From contig NC_020169.2 in the NCBI RefSeq assembly GCF_000224145.3, forward strand, positions 2,968,095 through 3,032,094: a stretch of DNA of 64,000 bases. The letters are read 5' to 3'. Made by a program: the position numbers and the translations under genes. Shown in pieces: positions 46,955 to 55,726 of this stretch (the stretch's first letter is position 1; each line of letters opens with the position of its first letter). Source of the DNA: Ciona intestinalis. Lineage: Eukaryota > Chordata > Ascidiacea > Phlebobranchia > Cionidae. The notes under the pieces are model-generated. The model ran no database searches. It worked only from the letters and a program-made list of their open reading frames with translations, and was not told where the DNA came from.

Positions 46955-47440
46955 ATGGCATCAACATCTGAAGAGGTTTTGAGTTCAAACAACCCAGAGA
47001 CGTACAGCAGCGAAGTTCTAAAATGCATCAGCCAAATGCGAGGGCAAAGCGAACGGGTCGATACAGAAATCGCAACAATTGAGACTGAAAAAAGGAAACT
47101 ACAAAACGATATTCGTTATCTCACTGACCGACTTGCAAAGATAAACTATCAGCTTGCCCAGAAGACGCAGTTTCGTACCGAGCTTAACAAAACGATCAAA
47201 GACACCGAAAACGCGTACGGGAAATTAATAGAAAGCTCGCAGGTGTTATATAAGTCTGTGAAAGCTACGCGAAACAACATACTGCAGTCGTCACACACAA
47301 AGACTGACCCTCAATACCAAGAAAGACATCAAGCCCCGAAAGAAAAAAGCCAGGCTAACCTGACGAACGTTGAACCAGGCAACGAAGGGATGGTCGTCGC
47401 AGCGGCTGTGGCCACTGGTACTGACTACAATAAAAAATGA
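46955..47440 (+). CDS. SSNA1: SSNA1 / NA14, microtubule-branching centriolar protein
   Basis: A single-exon 161-residue coiled-coil protein; human SSNA1 has 119. The core aligns through the human protein: SSEVLKCISQM, RKLQNDIRYLTDRLAKIN, AQKTQFRTELNKTIKDTE and AYGKLIESSQ correspond to ELVKCIEEL, RLQNEVRQLTEKLARVN, ASRNEFDRTIAETE and AYLKILESSQ. The extra 40 C-terminal residues (Lys/Gln-rich, then Ala/Val-rich) are not conserved. The family assembles at centrioles and ciliary bases. The start ATG follows an acceptor-like AG at 46918-46919. It is last in the same-strand run after KIF6 and converges with NPRL3. Confidence 0.9.
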   Translation: MASTSEEVLSSNNPETYSSEVLKCISQMRGQSERVDTEIATIETEKRKLQNDIRYLTDRLAKINYQLAQKTQFRTELNKTIKDTENAYGKLIESSQVLYKSVKATRNNILQSSHTKTDPQYQERHQAPKEKSQANLTNVEPGNEGMVVAAAVATGTDYNKK

Positions 47441-47719
47441 CCCTTTTTGCCGCTGACGTTAGTAATATATTGCTAACTGTGACTGCCAATTGCATCTTAT
47501 AATATTTAAGAAATTTGGGCTTAAGAGGTAGCGTATATATTTAATTAAATCTATGATAAAATATACCACGCAATACAGTACCAAAGAATATAAGAACAGA
47601 GAAACAATATACATTCTACATTGCAAGCCAAAAGATTAATTATTGAATGAAATTTTAAAATAGGAAAAATATTGCATTAAAGCTAGATATAATTTAAGGA
47701 CCTGGTACTCCTAAAATTA

Positions 47720-49480
47720 TTAACAATCTGCCATGCAAAAAGCTGAGGCAATTTCATCTTCGCGAACTGTAGTTAAAAGCAAAGGCTTAAATTGGTCTAG
47801 TATGTTCACAATGTCTCCACGTAACAAATTCTCCCTGTACATCATTTCTTCAAGATGATGCCTCCCGTCAAAATATTTTAAAAGACGTAAAAATAAGTTA
47901 AAGTTAATAGGCGCCTGTGAAGCAGTGATAGAGGTTTGAAAGAGGGGTTTACAGTGAGATGGCAGGTCCTCAAAACGAACATGCATCTTATGCACAGTCT
48001 TTGCAAACTTCAGCAGATCGTGTTGTAATTCAATGCTGGATTTTTGAGCCTCTTCCTTGGTTGTTAGTGGTGGGACAAAATATACATAAGTGTGATGCTG
48101 CATTAGAAACCTATGTTGCAACATCCAAAATACTGCATTGACAAGGGTATCTTCGTGTTCAAAAAACGGACTGTTATGGGATTGTAGATTGAATCTTTCA
48201 CCCAGTCGGAAATCAATCAAACTGATCGGGACGGAAAAATAAGACAAGACTTTGGTGAGACTCATATGGAATGTATTTCTAAATAACTTTACCCATCTGG
48301 AATGTATGTGCAACATTGCAGTAGGAGCAAGAACATATACATTGGTCTTGCACAGAGGATAGATAACACAAGCCTTGCCCCACAGTACCAAATGCCGTGC
48401 TATTGTGTAAACATGCTTCAGGTTAATGTCCCCATCAATTGAGATAAGTTGTAAAGATTTTGTGGGGCTGTAAAAATTGAGAAACTTTACCATTGACATG
48501 GAACAATGATCGGTTAAAGATGCCCACACATCTTTTATGTCATAAACTAATAATCCATGATAGGGTTGAATTTTCTTCAGGCAAGTTTCAATGGCCTTTA
48601 TATCCACAGTCGAGCACTGTTCGGAAACATTTGTGCTGTTCAGCACTTTGTGGTAAAGGCAAAAATCTATGCTCAGGTTTTCATTGATTGTCAGATTAAT
48701 TGTTCCAGAGCAATGCAAAGCATTAAATATATCTTGCAGGTGAAGAGCAAGCTTGCTTTGTGCCAAAATTTCGGAATAAATTTTGCATTTTGACTCTTCT
48801 GTATTTGCTTCATCATCATGAATGCTCAGCATTTGCATTGCAGCGTTGGTCATATACATTGTTCTTTTTTCTTCAAATCTTAAGCCAAGGCTAACTTTTG
48901 CACTCAGCTGTTGGTAAGCCTCAACAACCGAATAGTTGGCGCTAGTTTTCAGGACAAAAACTAAATTAAATGAGAGTAGAGTAGTGTCAGTCTCATTTGC
49001 TCTCAAAAATGCAGCACTTGAATTGCATCTTGATCTCCCAGACCTCACCAGTTGATGCTGCATTGGCCGCACCATATTGCCTTCAATATTACTTCGTTCA
49101 AGCATAACAGGAAACCCAACAAACCTCAGTCCATTGTTTTTAACATCAAACTTTTGACCACAAATCTTTGTATTACCAGGACTTAAAATTTGGCCTAATG
49201 TTTCATCGGAAAATGCTAAAAACTGTGTCATCGTATCACGATGTTGTTCATCATCACTGTCTTCCTCATTCATCCAATCAGCTGTGCTTTTTTGACCACC
49301 CATAGTGTGAGGTTGATTGAGGTGAAATGTTGAGGAAGTCAGTTGCTCATAATTGTCACGAGACATGCCACTAAAACTTTCCAAGTCAAATGGGTATTTA
49401 AATAGCAACTTACTGTTTATTCTACTCCCAAACATAGAGAGCATGAGACCCAATGGGTTCCATGGTAGATCATCATCCAT
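47720..49480 (-). CDS. NPRL3: GATOR1 subunit NPRL3
   Basis: Part of the GATOR1 complex that restrains TORC1 at lysosomes when amino acids are scarce. One uninterrupted frame of 586 residues (human 569). Human NPRL3 blocks are visible: KLLFKYPF near residue 25, ICGQKFDVKNNGLRFVGFP, a mid-protein KLALHLQDIFNALHCSG, IQPYHGLLVYD, HLVLWGKACVIYPLCKTNVY, VFWMLQHRFLMQHHTYVYF and the signature YFDGRHHLEEMMYRENLLR near the end. The human gene has many introns; this CDS has none. A strong acceptor (ttttctgcag) ends at 49499, 18 bases before the ATG, so the leader is probably trans-spliced or carries one intron. Confidence 0.96.
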   Translation of the reverse strand: MDDDLPWNPLGLMLSMFGSRINSKLLFKYPFDLESFSGMSRDNYEQLTSSTFHLNQPHTMGGQKSTADWMNEEDSDDEQHRDTMTQFLAFSDETLGQILSPGNTKICGQKFDVKNNGLRFVGFPVMLERSNIEGNMVRPMQHQLVRSGRSRCNSSAAFLRANETDTTLLSFNLVFVLKTSANYSVVEAYQQLSAKVSLGLRFEEKRTMYMTNAAMQMLSIHDDEANTEESKCKIYSEILAQSKLALHLQDIFNALHCSGTINLTINENLSIDFCLYHKVLNSTNVSEQCSTVDIKAIETCLKKIQPYHGLLVYDIKDVWASLTDHCSMSMVKFLNFYSPTKSLQLISIDGDINLKHVYTIARHLVLWGKACVIYPLCKTNVYVLAPTAMLHIHSRWVKLFRNTFHMSLTKVLSYFSVPISLIDFRLGERFNLQSHNSPFFEHEDTLVNAVFWMLQHRFLMQHHTYVYFVPPLTTKEEAQKSSIELQHDLLKFAKTVHKMHVRFEDLPSHCKPLFQTSITASQAPINFNLFLRLLKYFDGRHHLEEMMYRENLLRGDIVNILDQFKPLLLTTVREDEIASAFCMADC

Positions 49481-49498
49481 AAGGCTTGTTGGGAGCTA

Positions 49499-50855
49499 CT
49501 GCAGAAAAGATAAAAATTAAAGCTAAATTTATAGGCGTTTAACTATGGAAATTGCAAAATCAAAACGTAGATAGTAGGTTATATTATAATTATAAACATG
49601 TGTAAACACGTTTTAACTTACATGAAACATTTAACAGTCTTCAAATAAGTTTGCAAGCTTCTTTTTCAACAGTATTACGGTTTAAAATACCTGCTATAGT
49701 AGAGTAGAACGGATCGAAAGTTTTCGCATTTAGGTCGAATTCTCGCAGGAATCAATCATGGGGAATCCCCTAATTAGACGCTCCAGTTTTACTCTTTCGT
49801 GTAAACGCGGACTGTGATATAATCCTTCATGGGGTAATTAAAAAAACTTATAACGTAGTATATTTGTATCAAAAAATTGTTTAAATCATAATGACTTGTA
49901 ACAACTGTTTTTAATGTTTCTCACTGCACTGATTAACATGAAGAAACTGAACTAAGCAACTGTGGGTTCCACTTAATTTTATCGCGTAAACAAGAGTACA
50001 AGACTAAAGTATTCATTTAAAACATAGGGAAATAGGCGAGCAATGGACATACTTAAATGTTAAAAACGGGCACTTTATTTCCTATTTACAGATATACAGC
50101 TATGACGTTTAATTTCAGGTTATCTATTTTCATTGCATCAAGTGTGAAGGCAAATAGATAATGACAAATAAGGAACAATGCAATATTAGGGGTATGAAAT
50201 CATGTATTGCAGTCTTGCAATAACATACATAAACTTATAATATTTAGTGTACTCACTTTTGCACTTACATTTGTTCTAAATTTAAATAATACGCTAAGGA
50301 AAAAAATAGAAATTCTAAACCAACTAAATCTCTTGTTTCAGTTGAATATAGTATCAATTTAAAACCACCACATATTTGCAATAACGACCAAAAGTACCGA
50401 AATCATGTACACAATATGAACCATGCACAACTGTTGACAATTGAGAATAGGTATACACAGAGTATTGGTGTTGAGTTAAAAATAGGGTTGAAATGTAAAA
50501 AAAAACGTGTCATGTGACTAAATAATAAAAAGAGGTGAACGTCCATAACTGAACAGAGCCTTTTTAAATATAAAACAAACAAGAAAGTGAATTAGTACAG
50601 TTACTTTTGCAACAACTTAAAATAAAACAAACATAGATTATTTAAGTTATACACAATGCAACTCGCACGATGCAGTTCATAAAAATATAAAACATAGCCA
50701 TGAAGTGAGTAATAGGTCAGTTTTAAATATTAAATTGTTTAGGTCTTGAAAACATACTTGCATTTACTAAAGCAAGTCTTATATGCATACAATTTTATAA
50801 CACATTCTAGTTTGAATACAATAATTCAGTTGCCTAAGTTGCTCAAAGATGATTT
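49499..50855. other. Spacer between NPRL3 and the SPTSSA-type gene
   Basis: AT-rich, about 1.3 kb. Expected to contain the 3' UTR of the upstream minus-strand gene. No supported gene or repeat seen. Confidence 0.5.
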
Positions 50856-51311
50856 TCAAGTATCCATCAGGCCAAAATGTGAAAGCATGGCAAAGATATG
50901 TTGTGGCAAGAAAGCATATGCCGTATAGAAGGACATTGACAAAAGCAGGATCAAACAGGTATCTGAAAAACAAAATTATGGTACTTCTTTTGATACATAT
51001 AGCTAAGTTGGCTCAACATGATTTTATTTATCTCCCTGAAAACAGTAATGAAGATTAGTTGTTTCAAAGAACAAAGAGAAGAAAACGGAATTAACAGCAT
51101 CCGTTGTTAAAACTGAATATAAAGTACAAAATGTTAAGTTGCCTATACCCTAGTATAGTAGTATACAAACATATTACTTACTAAAAACTGTACGTTCCCA
51201 AGGGTCAAGCATGTATATTCCAGTTGTTATACAATATATGAAATATAGCCATTCAATATAACCGACAACTGATGTTGGCTTCTTTCCAAACAGTTTAAAA
51301 TCAAATCCCAT
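50856..51311 (-). CDS. SPTSSA: Small subunit of serine palmitoyltransferase (SPTSSA type)
   Basis: A tiny two-exon gene, 51311-51182 and 50962-50856, 78 residues. SPT small subunits are ER-membrane proteins that activate serine palmitoyltransferase, the first step of sphingolipid synthesis, and set acyl-CoA choice. The family core is clear: YIEWLYFIYCITTGIYML, then DPWERTVFN across the exon junction, then a membrane segment and FYTAYAFLPQHIFAML; human SPTSSA has LEPWERTVFN and YTGYVFMPQHI. The donor is A|GTAAGT, the acceptor gtttttcag, and the joined codon gives the conserved Asn of WERTVFN. An antisense frame covering exon 2 is a shadow. The N-terminus (MGFDFKLFGKKPTSV) is slightly longer than human. 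Confidence 0.93.
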
Positions 51312-53017
51312 TTTGCAAGTCACTGACCGTTGCTGGTTTTTACGGTTTACTCTTGCTGTTCACAAATCTAAGATAAACAAAAGTACATTTACAAGTTCTT
51401 ATTTGATTAAACCGTTCCTCATGCCTGTACCGCCGTCGAATTCTACCTAACAACGTCGATATATACTACACCCACCTCACGCGATTCTCGAATGAATGGG
51501 CTCAGTGCGCGTATGACGTCATCGTAATCCTTTCTTCTTTCTTTATCTCATAAAAACCAAGCCTTTTTCCTTTATAGTTGTCCGTTGGGTTGTGGTTCTT
51601 CGGCGTGATAGTGGTTGCCGAAGATATTATGCAAATTCCCTTTAACATAGCATATTGACTTTTTACATTTAAACTTCTCTTTTTAATTCTTAGTTTATTG
51701 CCCTAAAAGTTGTTTAGATAAGATTACGTGTAAGTTGACTTGATGGGGCGCCGCGTGGTTTGTGTTTAAACAGCGTTGTGGTTTGTTTGCTTTGCTTATG
51801 TTATGTCATGAATTACGCGGAAACAGCGACGTAATTAAGTGCATATGTGTTAATGGTAGTTTTGTAGAGGAAAAACATTAACGCTATAATGACAGTAGGC
51901 CGTGCTGCATATTATGTCTGTATATATTCATACTGGAGATATCTCTGGTAGGCCGTGTGTGTACCGAAAAATACGTTTGTACCTGGTTTGTACTACAAAC
52001 ATGATTCAATAGTGGCATCGTTTTTTTCAAACATGATTCAATAGTGGCATCGAAATTTTTACATTCTCATCGGTTAATTAAACGGTATTAGTCACTAATT
52101 AAATAATGGCAATTAGATTAATTAAAAACAGTCGGACAGAATTTTGTACGCCCAATCCTGTTAGTTATTCGTAGCGTAATTTTAATCGGACCATGGCCTA
52201 CTGAATGCATTTTAGTAAGCCTTGATCGTTCATATGCCGAACAACACACACGACCACTTATAATTCTTATCGCATCAAAATTGACACTTTATTCAGTAGT
52301 TTCGCTAGGCAAAATACGCTTTTAGCGTACCGTTTGTTTAACCATAGCTGCGTTGATTTACAAAAAGCCGGCCAAGAAAGAAATTTGGTACTATTGTATA
52401 AACCACGAAATAGCTGTTTTATTTCAAAATACAAAGTGGGTAAATAAACTGACCCTGATTCCGACTTCAAGGCCAATCTGGTAAAATACACATGACCAAT
52501 AAAATCAGTACAAATATGATGTGAATCGACATGACTTGGATAAAAAGTTGTTGGAATGAGAATACTTCAATATGATTGCTACAGCACTCAGTAGCTGTAT
52601 ATATGGCAGAACCTTTACTGCAGGTGGTAAAGAATGGAACAAATTGTTTTGGCATGGCAAGGAAACAGGCAATCAATTTATACAAACAGAAAGAGCTGAG
52701 TAAACTAGGTATTCTACACTACTGTTTTTTTTCATTTAGGTACAAGTGATCAACCAAATCAAATAAATTAAGTTACAGTATCTTAAAACGTAGACTGTCT
52801 AATAAGGCTCATGTAACATAAATAATTCATTTATTTTTTGATGCTCTGGTTTAACACAGTTATCCCAAGTTGCACAGAAAAGTTAAAAGAAAGAAAGGGG
52901 TAAAAGATTTGCACTACACAGCTATATATATTAGCAGCAAAACACCAATCGACATTACTCCTATTTTCAAGCACAGGTTTTAATCAGTGGCAGAATTATT
53001 GATGCAGCACTTGCACT
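51312..53017. other. Spacer upstream of the SPTSSA-type gene and ARHGAP19 3' UTR
   Basis: Contains a perfect CRE at 51513-51520, a 24-base direct repeat ('aacatgattcaatagtggca') near 51999 and 52030, and, on the minus strand, AATAAA at 52288-52293 that could end ARHGAP19 mRNA. Short minus-strand frames at 52267-52685 show no known motif and probably lie in that 3' UTR. Confidence 0.45.
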
Positions 53018-54577
53018 TTATACAGTAGAAACCTTTGCATACTTCATGGGTGACTTGTGTGGCTGGTTTTCCTTACTTGCCAGAGATGGAGAGAAGGCTT
53101 TTTTGGTCTGACGCAGACGAAATTGCTTTGATAATGCTGTTAACCTGGGCGAACGAATTTCGACTTTGTTTTGTATGTTTCCAGGAAGACTAGCATGGCT
53201 TGTCTTGCTTGTGCATGAAAATTTGACATCCGCATTAAGTGACCTAGTTTCCGCATTACAATCATTTAACAAGTCAGGTTTAGGAAGTTTCAAACCAAGC
53301 TGTGACAGATTTGGCATTTCCTCTTCAGGTTGCGGGAAGCTGTGGTAAGAATCTTTCGGACGAGGCTTTACAGTTGATGCGATAAGGTTCTTTCTTCTCA
53401 GCATCCCACTCAGTGTGCGGTGCCGTTTCCTGTTTTTGCTGTTGTATTTTATAACCTCCTGGTGTTTAGTGAAGTTCTTTACAATCTTTTTCTTCTTAGC
53501 AGAGTTGGGCATCAAGGATACCTGGTCGTACAAGTTACTCATCGCATTTTCTGTCTCTGCTTTAGCTTTGTCAGTGTATTGAAGTCGTTCACTTGCAGTA
53601 CGTTTAATAGCACTTGAAGGAGCAACCAAGAAGGTTGTGCTTACTTTAGGAGAGAGAAATTGTGTTTTGGTCTCTGGGAAATATACATTAGCAGCTTCTC
53701 TGATGTAAAATGGAGCAATCAGGATTTTTTGTGAATGCCTGATAAGGAATGCTACATGATTGTTCAACTTTGCAACACTCTCGTGTATGTCTGAAGCTTT
53801 AACATGGCGGGGCCAGATCAAGTGTGGTGTAAACATGGCTGCCAGATTTGCAGCATTCATTTTGTTTTCACTTTGATGTCTTGCAGTTTGATACAGCAGG
53901 TTGAGAATTCCTCTTAGAACTTTGCGGTGTGCTGTTGGCAACAGCAGTAGCAACAGTTGTAAAGTTTCAATTCGTTTTCCTTTGTTTGGAACTTCTTCTC
54001 CATTATCATCTTGCTGCATCATGTTTGCAATTTGAACATGAGCATTGAAGTGTTTTGATGGTAACAGTAAAGGTTCTGACAGTTGGCCTAGATAGGTTTT
54101 TAAAACACAGGCAACATCATGGGCCTGAAACTGACTTTTATCAAAGTCAATATACACTCCTGTTGACAATGCTGTAACCAATTGGTTCTGGCGAATAGAA
54201 TTACCAGGTTTACGAAACAAACCTTCTACAGTAAGGTGCTTACCAAGAAAATCTGTCAGTTGCTGGATTTGTGACAGACTTTCATCTGTCAAACTGGAGC
54301 TAAGGGCAGAATACTTACTGTCCTTTTTCTTCAGAGGATTCCAGGACTTCTTTGCACTGAGATGAAGTTTGTTTCCTGAATCTTTTAACACAGACTCACA
54401 ATCACCTCTCAATGTCTCCAATTGGTCACCAGGCAGATCAAGAAGCCTGGTCAGATGACTAACTATAAGCTCGGTGAATTCTTCCCATTTTTCATACTTT
54501 AACTTTATAACATTGTGGTCAGGGTCATAAAAATGCTGCTCTGGTAATGGTATGGACGTCTTGACCGGTGAAATCAT
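53018..54577 (-). CDS. ARHGAP19: Rho GTPase-activating protein 19
   Basis: Switches off RhoA-type GTPases; the vertebrate family acts in mitosis. Single-exon frame of 519 residues from MISPVKTSIPLPEQ. Human ARHGAP19 blocks: EEFTELIVSHLTRLLDLPG, then the RhoGAP domain with the arginine finger in VEGLFRKPGNSIRQ, ACVLKTYLGQLSEPLL, NAHVQIANMMQQ, LLYQTARHQSENKMNAANL and AFLIRHSQKIL; after it come SLMPNSAKKKKIVKNF and SGMLRRKNL, as in human. An upstream in-frame extension to 54748 exists, but an acceptor-like AG at 54594-54595 lies 16 bases before this ATG, so the shorter start is favoured. The basic Ser-rich tail ends SPMKYAKVSTV. Confidence 0.94.
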   Translation of the reverse strand: MISPVKTSIPLPEQHFYDPDHNVIKLKYEKWEEFTELIVSHLTRLLDLPGDQLETLRGDCESVLKDSGNKLHLSAKKSWNPLKKKDSKYSALSSSLTDESLSQIQQLTDFLGKHLTVEGLFRKPGNSIRQNQLVTALSTGVYIDFDKSQFQAHDVACVLKTYLGQLSEPLLLPSKHFNAHVQIANMMQQDDNGEEVPNKGKRIETLQLLLLLLPTAHRKVLRGILNLLYQTARHQSENKMNAANLAAMFTPHLIWPRHVKASDIHESVAKLNNHVAFLIRHSQKILIAPFYIREAANVYFPETKTQFLSPKVSTTFLVAPSSAIKRTASERLQYTDKAKAETENAMSNLYDQVSLMPNSAKKKKIVKNFTKHQEVIKYNSKNRKRHRTLSGMLRRKNLIASTVKPRPKDSYHSFPQPEEEMPNLSQLGLKLPKPDLLNDCNAETRSLNADVKFSCTSKTSHASLPGNIQNKVEIRSPRLTALSKQFRLRQTKKAFSPSLASKENQPHKSPMKYAKVSTV

Positions 54578-55726
54578 TTTGGCAGTTAAATAACTAAATA
54601 GGCAACATCGGTATACTAACACAACACTGAAATAATGAGGACGGATATTTATAATAGAGATATAAATAACAAAGCGCTTTTTATCTTCTTCACCTTTAAA
54701 TCTGTTATTACAACTTCCAATGTTTCTAATACTACTTATATGTGGCATCCTTAATTTTAAAGATAAGGCGAAGTATAATCAGATTTAGAAGGAATGTGCG
54801 AACGCCTAAACAAGATTAGATATAAACGCTATATGCAAACAAACTTGGGACAATCAAAATCGACCGTTGCTCTCTCGATTTGAAAATATCGTATTTCCCG
54901 GTGTACGCTGGTGGCGCTAAAGCATATCATTAAACTGGGGACATTATATATGCAACGAAAACCGTGTTTTTGTTAGCTAATTTAGTAATTTACGCTTTTA
55001 TATTTGGTTCCTATTCAAATTAAAACTGTATTTATTAATTACTGTTGTTTTAATTGTTTCTTCTTTCTTTTCATACCGTGATTCTATGTTTTTAAAGCTG
55101 TAGACGTAAGCAGCTAGCCCAAAACAACTTCTGTCTATAATTCAATATGTTAAAGTAAAATACACAAGTAATGGATTATTCCATGTATAAAAACACGCCG
55201 CAACAACAACACAGTGCGGTAAGCAACTTGCTTATCATAAAGCACGTGATCTATTGTCAGGGAAGTTAAAGTTGACATGCCAGTAATTTTCTCAAAGCGA
55301 TTAGCCTGGAAAATGTTGACACATCAATATAGATCATAGGAAAATTTGACAATGCTGTACAAACAGTTATGCCAGATCCATGAAAATTTCAGAAAAATTG
55401 GACAAACAAATGCAAAATACGACAAGAAACTTGGAAAAATGTATAAAACATAATTTTGATAGAAAAAATTTCGCCCATTTAGATTCAGGTGCGTCTTCAG
55501 TAAAATATTCGGTGAGTTAAATTGATAATAGTGATTTAGTGAGATGGATCAAACTATAAAAATATCAAATTGTGGAACACTATGGCAACGTTAGTTCCTT
55601 TAAAAACACCAAAATATTATACTTTTAATCCAATGTAGTTATTTTGTTTAAAAAACGTATTTATTACCCAATATATTTTCTGTTTTGTACTATTAATCAA
55701 GACCGAATACACAAATAAAGAATACT

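Noticed and set aside
50849-51058. Plus-strand frame starting MIFKYPSGQNV
   Set aside because: Shadow of the second exon of the SPTSSA-type gene.
52267-52685. Two minus-strand frames of 72-74 codons with hydrophobic segments
   Set aside because: No splice support or known motif; they lie between the ARHGAP19 stop and a poly(A) signal, so probably 3' UTR.
54578-54748. N-terminal extension of ARHGAP19 (MPHISSIRNI...)
   Set aside because: Not conserved in the family, and an acceptor-like AG 16 bases before the internal ATG supports the shorter start.
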